DNA of 64,000 nt from positions 8,583 to 72,582 of the forward strand of contig CAJTWN010000009.1 of the NCBI GenBank assembly GCA_910580105.1, given 5' to 3'. The stretch comes from an uncultured Clostridia bacterium (lineage in GTDB: Bacteria; Bacillota; Clostridia; Monoglobales; Monoglobaceae). Each line of letters starts with the position of its first letter. The stretch's first letter is position 1. Positions 1 to 8,041 of this stretch are shown here, one piece after another. A program made the translations under genes and the position numbers. The notes beneath the pieces are model-generated. The model saw only the letters and a list, made by a program, of their open reading frames with translations, was not told the DNA's origin and ran no database searches.

Positions 1-95
1 GGCGTTCTGCCAACCGGGAACTGGAAGTGCTGGTACGTAGTTATATCAAAACCTTTGAAGCCAAAAACGGGGAAATCAAACTAAAAAATGAATAA
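1..95 (+). CDS. Ribbon-helix-helix (Arc-like) protein, 3' part only
   Basis: The gene is cut by the window start. The readable part (frame from base 3) begins RSANRELEVLV and ends ...GEIKLKNE before a TAA at 93-95. It is nearly the same as the C-terminal half of the complete gene at 37358-37531, so it belongs to the same small Arc-like family. Such proteins bind DNA as dimers and often act as antitoxins or plasmid/transposon regulators. No toxin gene is visible beside it. Its stop codon overlaps the start of the next, frame-broken gene (ATG at 88), suggesting translational coupling. DNA binding is inferred from the family. Confidence 0.65.
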   Translation, partial: RSANRELEVLVRSYIKTFEAKNGEIKLKNE

Positions 96-277
96 AGAAT
101 AAAATACAAATATCCCATCCAAAAGGTGAGGATGGATATAAAACATTCTCTATCCGGGTGAAAGAAGAGACGGTGGCTGCGCTTGATAAAATTGCACGTG
201 AAAGTAATCGTTCCAGAAATGAACTGATTAATTTGTTCTTAGAATATGGCACCGCCAATTATAAAATTGCTGAATAA
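88..277 (+). pseudogene. CopG-like ribbon-helix-helix gene with frameshift near the start
   Basis: Reading from base 92 gives an open frame with KGEDGYKTFSIRVKEETVA and NRSRNELINLFLEYG, typical of CopG-type ribbon-helix-helix proteins of gut Firmicutes, and a TAA at 275-277. This frame has no start codon. The ATG at 88 has the right position, but its frame stops after four codons. Dropping one A from the AAA at 94-96 joins the two and gives MNKNKIQIS.... The gene is therefore either inactivated by one base, mis-sequenced in an A run, or decoded by slippage. It overlaps the end of the preceding Arc-like gene. Confidence 0.6.
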
Positions 278-398
278 ACGTTTGTATACTATTTACTAAT
301 TACAAATGCCGCCTTTGCGATAATGATACCGCGGTTTTATTTTTAACAGCTTATATCACAAAAAGGAGGAGAAACATCCCCTCTTCCTTTCTATATTT

Positions 399-522
399 TT
401 AAAATTCTATATGTTGCTGTCTTATAGGAATATATTATTCTTTGTCATAGGGCAGACTGTTTCACATTGAAAGCCAACGGAATCCTTTTGATGGTCATTA
501 AACAAACATCCCCTGCAAATTG
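399..522 (-). pseudogene. Duplicated 3' end of the Nudix-like membrane gene
   Basis: About 124 bp closely match 4160-4286, which carries the last ~35 codons and the 3' flank of the gene at 4183-5586. Read on the minus strand it encodes CRGCLFNDHQKDSVGFQCET and stops with TAA at 422-424; the full gene has CRGCSFYDHQKDSVGFQCET. No upstream part of that gene is present. It is a truncated copy that, with the intact 3' end, forms direct repeats around the 733-3522 gene and a recombinase relic. Confidence 0.75.
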
Positions 523-592
523 CCTCCGTATTCTTCCCCACAGTGTCTGCGTAATATTCCTTGCACCAAATTTCACGGTTCCGGTATGCAAA

Positions 593-622
593 AATGGCGC
601 CCGGGGTTTCCCGGGCGCCATT
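593..622 (-). terminator. Intrinsic terminator of the dockerin gene
   Basis: A perfect 13-bp stem (593-605 with 610-622) encloses the four-base loop GTTT. On the minus strand it is followed by a short T run. It lies about 110 bp past the stop of the 733-3522 gene. Confidence 0.8.
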
Positions 623-732
623 AACATACTCATACTTTTGCTATATCAGCCAAGACTGCAAAGCCATAAACGGTTTTCAACCCCATTTCTACAAAATACG
701 AGGAACATTTGCCGCATACACGCCATGTGTGC

Positions 733-3522
733 CTATTCCCCCCAAGATACAAGAACCATGGCCACATCCTTGGAGTCAATCTTTCCGTCCCTGTTGAGGT
801 CATACTTTGCGTACTCGGGGTGATTTACTGCTGTCAATTCATCCTCGCCAAAATAAGACACAACCGCAGACAAGTCATAAAGATTGATGATATTATCCTT
901 TACGATATCGCCCGCCAGGAAGGTTGTCCTTGCCCCGCTTGAATCCTTGCCAACTTCTACAAAGGCCGGCTCATCCTTAGCATTGTTCCAGAAGTTTAAG
1001 ATCTTGTTATCGTTCATATTTACGCTGTAACGAACCGTGCGATAGCCATCACCCGAAACCGTCACCATATAGGTCATATTCTGCGTAAGCGTATCTGCAA
1101 TCTTGATTTGATAGGTCATTACTCCGTCAACATCTTTAAAGACTGCGTCTGTTCCGCTGCCAAGCGCAATTATCTTATCCTCAGCCAAATCCCCGCCGGA
1201 AATCGTCACCGTCATCTTTTGATAGTCTTCGGCGGCATTTTCAACTGTGTTCGGGAAGGCAATATTTATATCAAGGGTCTTGGTTTCCTTCGCAAGGGTT
1301 TTATCCTTTATAATGGCAATGTCATCGCTTTCGTTCATAACGCCGGCGGTACCGTTAAGTTTCAAATCTCCGTTCTCGCCGCTGCCGTCCGGAATATAAG
1401 TATTGACGATATTATCCGCAAACTCCGCAGTGTTTACCTTGGCATCGGGATAGCCAACACAGGCAAAGCTAAACGTTCCATATCCGCCGAACTCCACACT
1501 TGCAATTTTTATCTCATAGCCCGAAGCGTCCGCAGCCGTAAGCCCGTCAAGGTTGAAACCATAAACATCGTTTGCCATACAGGTCATATTTACTCCTGTT
1601 TCCGGCACAATTGTATAACTCACATACCCATTTTTGTTCTTAATCGCGAACTTCAATTCTGCCGAAGAAAAACGATTGATATATTTGCCGTCTTCCGCAC
1701 TTGCCAGGACAATATCATATACATGATCGTTTTCTGTCGGAACCAGCTTCAGTTCAATCGCCTCCGTAATTTCGGAACCATTGCCCATTACAATAATATA
1801 GTTACCGTCGCTGTTCTTAACACTCATATGGGTATCTACAATATATTTCTCAACAGAAGTATCATCAAATGTTCCACCTGTAACTTCAAGAACCCCTTGT
1901 GACATTTCGGATGTTATTGTTGTGAGCGGACCTGTAAAGTCTCCGCCTTTGATTCTGATAGCTCCATCCGTATCAGAACAATTAACCACATAGGGCACAT
2001 TGGGATTGTTTCCTTTTATATATGTTCCGCTTTCGACAATCACTTCTGCATTCTGATCTGCCCAAACTGCATAGAAATTCTTACCCGTGGAATTCACATT
2101 GCGCAGAATTACCTTCGAAGCATTGTATACATTGATACCTGTAAGCGTTACATCCTCTACAACAAAGTTATCTGTCACACCCTCATCGCCCACAAACAAG
2201 GAGTAATTTCCGTTTGTGACCGCAAATGTACCATTTTTTATTGCGGCATTTACACCTTGAAAAACTACAAATTTTGTACTGTTTTCTGAAGTAATGGTTT
2301 TTCCATTCAAATCAAGCGTCTTTCCGGAAATATCCAGCACATTGTATTCTGCTTCCCCCCACTCTGTCAAATCCACATCGGTTACCAACTTTATTTTGTC
2401 ACCGTTTTGCGAATACTTCACCGCGTCCTCCAATGTGGTATGATAAATTATTCCGCTTTCGCTCTGCACGTTTGCAGCCATCTCATCATCCATATCCCAG
2501 CCGATATCGCCCTCTGCGAGGTCGGCATCCAACACGGGCGTCTGCCATTTTTTATATCCCAAACAATTTCCTTCTTGATCCAATATCGCTGTATATTCAT
2601 ATACTTCCGCAACCTTATTGCCCTTGTACTGCTCTGCAGTCGAAGCATCCGTCTCAACCGCACCGCTGTTTGTGCAGCCGGTAAATGTGATTGGCGTTTC
2701 ACTTGCCTCGATTGAAGCAAGGATTCCGCCCGCAGCTGCATAAGGGGTCCGGGCATCTCCTGACGCTGCCGTACCACTGTTTATGCAGTTTGTAAGCGAT
2801 GCGCCGCCTTTCAGATACGTTGCAACACCGCCAACATAGGTGTATCCGCCGATTGTATTCCAACAAATTGCTCTGACATCACCTGTATTTGTACAATCAG
2901 AAATTGTGCCGCCGTTTACCTCGCACACAATCCCTCCTGCATATACATAGCCCTCGTCTTCGTCCTTACCCTCTGCAGTAACTTCAACGGAGGATGTACA
3001 ATTCGTTATCACCGACTGTTCCGAATACTCTACAAGACCGGCCGCCGCAACGCCGCTGTTCTGGAGAATGTCGTTGTTAGAGACAGTTAAGGTTCCGCTT
3101 ACGGTACATTTTTGGATTTCCGCACCGCTTGCCAACCCTGCAAGTACGCCTGCCCAACCGTTGGCTGTAACTTTTGCATCAATCTTTACATTCTCAACTT
3201 TTGCCCCGGTAAGTTTCCGGAACATACCACAATAGCCAGCCGATGTATCAGCAATTGTAAGACCGGTAACAGAATGACCGTTTCCATCAAAAGTCCCCTT
3301 AAATTCATCAATAGGCACCCAGTCTTCTGTTAACACCACATCACCGCATAGGGTGACGGTATCCGATGTTTCCGTATTATCGGCCAACGCAGTATATAAA
3401 GATGTGTACTCTATTCCGCGTTCATCCACCGCAACGACCGTGTCTTCCGCAAAGACAGGGATACTCATTGCCCCGAGCAGTATTGCGCCCGCAAACATAC
3501 AGGATAAAATCTTTTTCTTCAT
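733..3522 (-). CDS. Secreted beta-helix-like protein with C-terminal dockerin
   Basis: This 929-residue protein starts with a signal peptide (MKKKILSCMFAGAILLGAM..., cleavage near VFA-ED). Residues ~60-270 carry GLUG-like repeats (GTFDGNGHSVTGL, then repeated CTNSG/CTVSG units). Residues ~330-560 look like right-handed beta-helix repeats (LDLNGKTI, IKNGTF, GGTFDD). A region of beta-rich modules follows. The last ~60 residues form a type I dockerin-like pair, GDIVKDNIINLYDLSAV and YDLNRDGKIDSKDVAMV. The second loop fits the calcium-binding consensus well; the first is less regular. Dockerins attach enzymes or adhesins to cohesin-bearing scaffolds, but no cohesin gene lies in this window. There is no recognisable catalytic domain, so binding or adhesion is the likelier role (inference). 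GAGGAAG precedes the start. Confidence 0.8.
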   Translation of the reverse strand: MKKKILSCMFAGAILLGAMSIPVFAEDTVVAVDERGIEYTSLYTALADNTETSDTVTLCGDVVLTEDWVPIDEFKGTFDGNGHSVTGLTIADTSAGYCGMFRKLTGAKVENVKIDAKVTANGWAGVLAGLASGAEIQKCTVSGTLTVSNNDILQNSGVAAAGLVEYSEQSVITNCTSSVEVTAEGKDEDEGYVYAGGIVCEVNGGTISDCTNTGDVRAICWNTIGGYTYVGGVATYLKGGASLTNCINSGTAASGDARTPYAAAGGILASIEASETPITFTGCTNSGAVETDASTAEQYKGNKVAEVYEYTAILDQEGNCLGYKKWQTPVLDADLAEGDIGWDMDDEMAANVQSESGIIYHTTLEDAVKYSQNGDKIKLVTDVDLTEWGEAEYNVLDISGKTLDLNGKTITSENSTKFVVFQGVNAAIKNGTFAVTNGNYSLFVGDEGVTDNFVVEDVTLTGINVYNASKVILRNVNSTGKNFYAVWADQNAEVIVESGTYIKGNNPNVPYVVNCSDTDGAIRIKGGDFTGPLTTITSEMSQGVLEVTGGTFDDTSVEKYIVDTHMSVKNSDGNYIIVMGNGSEITEAIELKLVPTENDHVYDIVLASAEDGKYINRFSSAELKFAIKNKNGYVSYTIVPETGVNMTCMANDVYGFNLDGLTAADASGYEIKIASVEFGGYGTFSFACVGYPDAKVNTAEFADNIVNTYIPDGSGENGDLKLNGTAGVMNESDDIAIIKDKTLAKETKTLDINIAFPNTVENAAEDYQKMTVTISGGDLAEDKIIALGSGTDAVFKDVDGVMTYQIKIADTLTQNMTYMVTVSGDGYRTVRYSVNMNDNKILNFWNNAKDEPAFVEVGKDSSGARTTFLAGDIVKDNIINLYDLSAVVSYFGEDELTAVNHPEYAKYDLNRDGKIDSKDVAMVLVSWGE

Positions 3523-3727
3523 AGTTTCTTCCTCTTTCTTATTTCTTAATATATAATTTATTTTTATTGCTATTCAATATACAAGTTGCAATAACACACT
3601 GCATCCTACCATCATGGGATTTGGATAGGATGTGCAATCTTTATCAAAAAGTACGCCTTCTGATAACGGCTTCATTATCGCCTTTCAGTCTCAGAAACAT
3701 CCCAAAAACATATATTTTTCTTATAAA

Positions 3728-3756
3728 ATAATATCATCTTTTCCATAAAAAGTCAA
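3728..3756 (-). promoter_or_regulatory. Sigma-A-type promoter for the dockerin gene
   Basis: On the minus strand TTGACT (3751-3756) is separated by 17 bp from TATTAT (3728-3733). The implied 5' leader is about 200 nt and includes an inverted repeat around 3600-3640 (GCATCCTA...TAGGATG). No ORF or known riboswitch was recognised in the leader. Confidence 0.6.
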
Positions 3757-3808
3757 TGCCTTGGGCGCCTTTCAGCTTCACCACCCATATGCCTTTCTCC
3801 TGCCGTTT

Positions 3809-4003
3809 TTATATGTTTCTCCTCTTGTTTTCCGCAGCAAAGGAAAGCCACGTTCCCAAAAAGTCTTTGTATTTACGTACAGCCAACATTGACATATCAA
3901 TCACCACAACTTCAACTTCCATCTTCTTTGTCAATATACGTCGCTGTTCCTGAACTTCCTTGTAGTTCCGTTCAAATCTGTCGGTGGATTTCACATCCGG
4001 CAA
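3809..4003 (-). pseudogene. Serine recombinase (resolvase) remnant
   Basis: The 64-residue reading contains VKSTDRFERNYKEVQEQRRI and VVVIDMSMLAVRKYKDFLGT. These align with the middle of the resolvase catalytic domain (family pattern VKSIDRLGRNYEEI...VVLDMPLLDTR.GKDL.GT). The tail SFAAENKRRNI corresponds to the helix-E region, with the stretch between missing. The N-terminal catalytic serine region and the DNA-binding C-terminus are absent. It is a decayed transposon or resolvase gene, consistent with other mobile relics nearby. The rest of 3757-4159 shows no intact gene. Confidence 0.6.
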
Positions 4004-4159
4004 ATCGCCTTTTTTGCGTTTGGAAAGAAACTGTTGTAATTTGGTCTGTTAAAATCTTTGCCGGACCGCTTATCCATAAATATGTTTTGTTATCTTGATG
4101 CACTGTATTTCAATATCCTTGTTTTGCTCGGCGGGCGAGACGCACACATATCCATACTC

Positions 4160-4286
4160 TTAAAATTCTATATATTGCTGTCTTATGGAAACAAATAATT
4201 CTTTGTAAGCATAGGGCAGACTGTTTCACATTGAAAGCCAACGGAATCCTTTTGATGGTCATAAAACGAACATCCCCTGCAAATTG
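4160..4286. repeat. Direct repeat partner of 399-522
   Basis: This copy covers the 3' end and downstream flank of the intact Nudix-like gene. Similarity to 399-522 begins at TTAAAATTCTATAT and ends at CCCCTGCAAATTG, with scattered substitutions and small indels. The two copies, in the same orientation, bracket a ~3.6-kb segment. Confidence 0.75.
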
Positions 4287-5586
4287 TATACACCTGCTTC
4301 CTTATTGCAGATAAAATCACATATAACGGAACAGAAAGTTTTTCCGATTGCATCCATTTCTCTGCGGCCTGGATCAGATCATAAATCCGGGCCGCATATG
4401 CTCCTTCTATTTTATTGATTTCTTTCCTTTCAAAATCCAAGTCCGCAAAATCCAAATCCAAACTTGTAATTCCATAAAATTCCGGAGACCCGCATTTTGC
4501 AATCCAGCGAAAATAACCCAAAACCCTTGTATTGGCAATGCCGGAAATCTCCCTATAACCGGCCTCTTTAATTCGGAGTTCTTCATATAACTCTCTTTGC
4601 ATCGCGACTTTAACGACCGAAAGCAAATCCTTATTTTCAGATAAGATATAATCCTTCCAATCCGCAGAGCCGCTTCCGCTCGGCGCAATCCGGCCCGGAC
4701 TCCCCATCGCCTTTTCCGACTGTGTGAGTAATACAATAAACCCGTCTTTCGTCATTGCCAAAGTTGACACACCCACCATTTGCACACAGCGCCCGCTCCC
4801 TATGGGCAGCATTTGCCAGGCACCGTTTTTTTTGCATATAGGATATGCCGGTTTTATTTGGATCAGGCATTTATCTTTTTCATCATTTGCCTCAAGTTTT
4901 TTCCCCAGAAATCCATTTGAAAGCAAATAATCATAGTATCCTGCTCTATATGCGGACACTTCAATTGGCTTACCATTGTTTAATTCACTGTGATTTTCAA
5001 TTATTTCCAAAGCAAAGTCGCTTGACAAACAAAATTTCTTTTCGTTGACAAAGATTTTTCTCCAGCCATGGTCACTGTTTTTGTACTGATAAAACAGCAT
5101 TGCAAGCAATTGTTTTTTATCTTCAAGTATGAAACGGCGGATTCTTTTTATATACCTTAAATTTTTTTCTATCCTTATCACAGGTTCAGCCATTAAATAA
5201 GCATCAACCGCTTCTGCATACATATAAAGGAACTGACTTTTACCAATTGCACACTTTTCAATTGTAAAACCATCACATACCGACACGCCTGCAAATTTTT
5301 CTTCAATGGTTTCACCGGCATCTTTCATTGCCGCGGCACCCAAATACTTTCTCTTTTTATATCCTTCCGCAATCTTTATTATTTCTATCTGCATCGAAAT
5401 AAAAGAGACCATCAAGCTTACCCATTTAAAAAGTCCCCAAGCCGCTTTCATATTCCACACTTCACACAATTCAAAAATCCAGAAAAACAAACCAAGGCCA
5501 AAGGCGCCGCATCCCACAAGGGCTTTTATTTTTTCTTTTGGGTCAAGCCGCAGAATATACAAATAATAATCCATCATCGTTCTCAT
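4183..5586 (-). CDS. Membrane-anchored Nudix-like protein
   Basis: The product is about 467 residues from the ATG at 5586, chosen because GAGGGAG lies about 9 nt upstream; an earlier in-frame ATG at 5613 has no such site. Two hydrophobic segments near residues ~20-42 and ~50-72 should place it in the membrane with the rest cytoplasmic. The middle (~90-240) is unrecognised. Around residues 270-350 there is a Nudix-like stretch: GRIAPSGSGSADW followed by AMQRELYEELRI, which carries the RE..EE core of the Nudix box. Nudix enzymes cleave nucleoside-diphosphate-linked compounds, but the substrate here is unknown. The C-terminus has a cysteine cluster (CRGC...C...C) that could bind a metal. The gene stands alone, with mobile relics on both sides. 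A nucleotide-sensing or defence role is possible but not shown. Confidence 0.6.
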   Translation of the reverse strand: MRTMMDYYLYILRLDPKEKIKALVGCGAFGLGLFFWIFELCEVWNMKAAWGLFKWVSLMVSFISMQIEIIKIAEGYKKRKYLGAAAMKDAGETIEEKFAGVSVCDGFTIEKCAIGKSQFLYMYAEAVDAYLMAEPVIRIEKNLRYIKRIRRFILEDKKQLLAMLFYQYKNSDHGWRKIFVNEKKFCLSSDFALEIIENHSELNNGKPIEVSAYRAGYYDYLLSNGFLGKKLEANDEKDKCLIQIKPAYPICKKNGAWQMLPIGSGRCVQMVGVSTLAMTKDGFIVLLTQSEKAMGSPGRIAPSGSGSADWKDYILSENKDLLSVVKVAMQRELYEELRIKEAGYREISGIANTRVLGYFRWIAKCGSPEFYGITSLDLDFADLDFERKEINKIEGAYAARIYDLIQAAEKWMQSEKLSVPLYVILSAIRKQVYTICRGCSFYDHQKDSVGFQCETVCPMLTKNYLFP

Positions 5587-5960
5587 GCAGATACGCTCCC
5601 TCATCATTTGCAAATATACGTAAATATCATATCATTAATTTTACTTTAGATACATTAAGCTGTCAATCGTTAATAAAAAAAATAGGAGAAAAAAACCAAA
5701 ATAGAAACTCATAATTTCAAGAGTATCCATAACGCCGCACAGGGTTTTGATAAACTCCTCTAAAAGCGTTGAAAATAAAGGATTTATCGCAATCAGGCCA
5801 CCTGATTCCTTTATATGATTTCACACAATGTCACCCTTATTTTGAACAATCATAAGGGCAAATTCAAGGACAGAAAAATTTCATAACAAGGTATAACAAA
5901 GTGTGGCAATCGGAAAACTGTGATGTATGCGCAAATAGACTATTTTAGAGGGATAACACT

Positions 5961-6298
5961 ATGGAGGAATATATTCTGACAAAAACAGCGGTCTTCGGTA
6001 TAAATTACAGGAAAATTATTATATCCCTTGTCCTGCTTTACCAGCAAAAAAAGAACAAAAACCATCGGCTGATTGGGACAGTGGTACAAACGCTATTTAC
6101 TGGAATACAAAAAGGCGTTTTATATCACTCAGCTCACAAGCGACAAGCAGAATACATTTCTTATCGAGAGTGATAAACAAGTACAGAGTAGCACAGAGCA
6201 GTGAAAGGCAAAAAAATGCCTTAGAATAGATAGGACGGCTGAATAACCTACAGACGTGTGCAGGGGAAATTTTGGAGAAAGAAATTTTGCCGGAATAA
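5961..6298 (+). pseudogene. tnpV: tnpV-like transposon gene, multiply frameshifted
   Basis: The start MEEYILTKT fits the N-terminus of TnpV proteins carried by clostridial transposons. Shifting frames recovers YYIPCPALPAKKEQKP, then WYKRYLLEYKKAFYITQLTS, and finally GRLNNLQTCAGEILEKEILP before TAA at 6296-6298. No single frame is open throughout, so it is not functional. It sits directly upstream of the low-GC MATE gene and suggests that gene arrived on an element. The stretch 5614-5960 before it shows no gene that I can support. Confidence 0.65.
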
Positions 6299-6332
6299 TT
6301 TAAGCTTTGCATAAATAAGTGAAATTTCATTA

Positions 6333-6361
6333 TTGACTTTTTCACTTTTATATTCTATAAT
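6333..6361 (+). promoter_or_regulatory. Promoter of the MATE gene
   Basis: TTGACT (6333-6338), a 17-bp spacer and a perfect TATAAT (6356-6361). Transcription would start near 6368, giving a ~120-nt structured leader. Confidence 0.8.
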
Positions 6362-6381
6362 GTAAAAATATATAGATTGAC

Positions 6382-6465
6382 ACTTCTTGCCGCCGGGTAA
6401 GAAGTTAAGCGTCAGGCTTTCTATCGTTAGGCCTTTGAAGATAGAAAGTTCTGGCGCTATTTTTT
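6382..6465 (+). promoter_or_regulatory. Structured leader with terminator-like attenuator
   Basis: A first hairpin pairs ACTTCTT (6382-6388) with AAGAAGT (6399-6405). A second pairs GCGTCAG (6409-6415) with CTGGCGC (6451-6457), topped by an inner 9-bp stem (6417-6425 with 6440-6448). TATTTTTT follows at once. The second element is a complete intrinsic terminator only ~23 bp before the MATE start codon, so expression probably depends on antitermination. I could not match the leader to a known riboswitch class, and no leader peptide with an ATG is visible. Confidence 0.6.
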
Positions 6466-6488
6466 GTGGTTTAGGAGTGAATAGATAT

Positions 6489-7817
6489 ATGGAACAACAA
6501 TCTGGTATGCGGGATTTTACCCATTATACAATTTTAAGTGTTTTAGGAACATTGGGAGTATCCTGCTATATATTAGCCGATACATTTTTTGTATCAAAAG
6601 GGTTGGGAGCAAATGGTCTTACCGCTTTAAATCTTGCTATTCCTGCATATAATTTTATTCATGGAACAGGTCTTATGCTCGGCATGGGTGGCGCAACAAG
6701 ATTTTCTGTTTGCAAAAGTCAGGGAAAAGTTGATGAGGTCAATCGGATTTATACAAATACACTCTATCTTGCGTTTGTTTTTTCAGTGACATTTGCACTG
6801 CTTGGCTTTGTTTTTTCTAAACAGTTCGCAATATTCTTGGGAGCAGACACAAGCATATTGGAAATGACAAATATTTATCTGCGCTGGCTGTTGATTTTTG
6901 CCCCTGCTTTCATTTTGAATGATGTGCTGCTTTGCTTTATCAGAAATGACGGAAGTCCGAAGTTTTCTATGGAAGCCATGTTGATAGGAAGTTTTTCCAA
7001 TATCGTATTGGATTATATTTTTATCTTTCCAATGCAAATGGGGATTTTCGGAGCTATCTTTGCTACGGGATTATCACCAATTATCAGCATTGTTATGATG
7101 CTGCCGCATTGGATCGAAAAAAAGAACACTTTCCATTTTGTAAAAACGAAGATACAAATAGCTATTATAAAGCAGGATTTATCATTAGGTTTTCCGTCTT
7201 TGGTTGCTCAGCTTTCTTCCGGGATTACGATGATTACTTTTAATGGTATTATATTAAAATTAGCAGGAAATATGGGCGTTGCCGCTTATGGAGTTATTGC
7301 TAATATTTCTCTTGTGATTGTTGCGGTATATACGGGCATTGCACAAGGCGTTCAGCCATTGATCAGCACATTTTATGGCGTTGGGAATACCAAGCAGACA
7401 AAGACTATGCTGCGGTATGCCATGACAACTATGTTATCCGTATCTGTCATTGTTTATCTATTTATTTTTATCTTCGCACAACCAATTACCGCTATTTTTA
7501 ACAGTGAAAATAATATCGGTTTACAACAGATAGCCGTAACAGGACTGAAATTATATTTTTTATCTACCCCTTTCGTTGGATATAATATCATTTTGGCAAC
7601 CTTTTTTACTTCAATTGAAAAGGCTTTACCTGCCCATATACTTTCGATATTAAGAGGATTGGCTTTGATTATTCCTATGGCATTTTTACTGTCTGCTTTA
7701 TGGAAAATGACTGGTGTCTGGCTTACTTATCCAATAACAGAATTTTTAATTGCATTACTCGGATTTTTAATATATAAACATAAAAAACTGAAAGAAACAA
7801 CAAATTATAAAAATTAA
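6489..7817 (+). CDS. MATE family multidrug exporter
   Basis: The ~442-residue product begins MEQQSGMRDFTHYTILSVLG; TAGGAG lies ~14 nt upstream. It is hydrophobic throughout with about 12 predicted membrane segments in two homologous halves, as in MATE transporters, which export drugs or cationic dyes in exchange for Na+ or H+. Recognisable MATE features include ADTFFVSKGLGANGLTALNL near the N-terminus and GVQPLISTFYGVGNTKQTK in the second half. Base composition is clearly AT-richer than the genes to the right, and it follows a tnpV relic, so recent transfer is likely. Expression appears to be gated by the attenuator just upstream. The drug specificity cannot be read from sequence. Confidence 0.85.
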   Translation: MEQQSGMRDFTHYTILSVLGTLGVSCYILADTFFVSKGLGANGLTALNLAIPAYNFIHGTGLMLGMGGATRFSVCKSQGKVDEVNRIYTNTLYLAFVFSVTFALLGFVFSKQFAIFLGADTSILEMTNIYLRWLLIFAPAFILNDVLLCFIRNDGSPKFSMEAMLIGSFSNIVLDYIFIFPMQMGIFGAIFATGLSPIISIVMMLPHWIEKKNTFHFVKTKIQIAIIKQDLSLGFPSLVAQLSSGITMITFNGIILKLAGNMGVAAYGVIANISLVIVAVYTGIAQGVQPLISTFYGVGNTKQTKTMLRYAMTTMLSVSVIVYLFIFIFAQPITAIFNSENNIGLQQIAVTGLKLYFLSTPFVGYNIILATFFTSIEKALPAHILSILRGLALIIPMAFLLSALWKMTGVWLTYPITEFLIALLGFLIYKHKKLKETTNYKN

Positions 7818-7998
7818 AAAAATGTGCATTACTTATCATCGGTACTCAGCAAGAAAATTTTAAAGAGATGACAGAGAATAATACGAACAATCCGGCGTGG
7901 GATTATATCCGTAACGCTTAGAGAACGCCGGACATTTTTGTGCAAAGAAACTGCCAATAATCCAAATTACTCATGATAAAAACCATATCAAACAAAAA

Positions 7999-8026
7999 AT
8001 ACCGCTCCGAATTGCCGGAGCGGTAT
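7999..8026. terminator. Bidirectional terminator between MATE and GH5 genes
   Basis: ATACCGCTCCG pairs with CGGAGCGGTAT around a short loop, with A's on the left and T's on the right. It can end transcription from both converging genes. The stretch 7818-7998 holds no supported gene. Confidence 0.8.
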
Positions 8027-8041
8027 TTTTATACGATTATA

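Noticed and set aside
76..258. Minus-strand 60-codon frame at the window start
   Set aside because: It is the shadow of the ribbon-helix-helix frames on the plus strand.
6368..6470. A known riboswitch before the MATE gene
   Set aside because: I compared it from memory with guanidine, PreQ1, ZTP, SAM and fluoride motifs; the conserved cores are not present.
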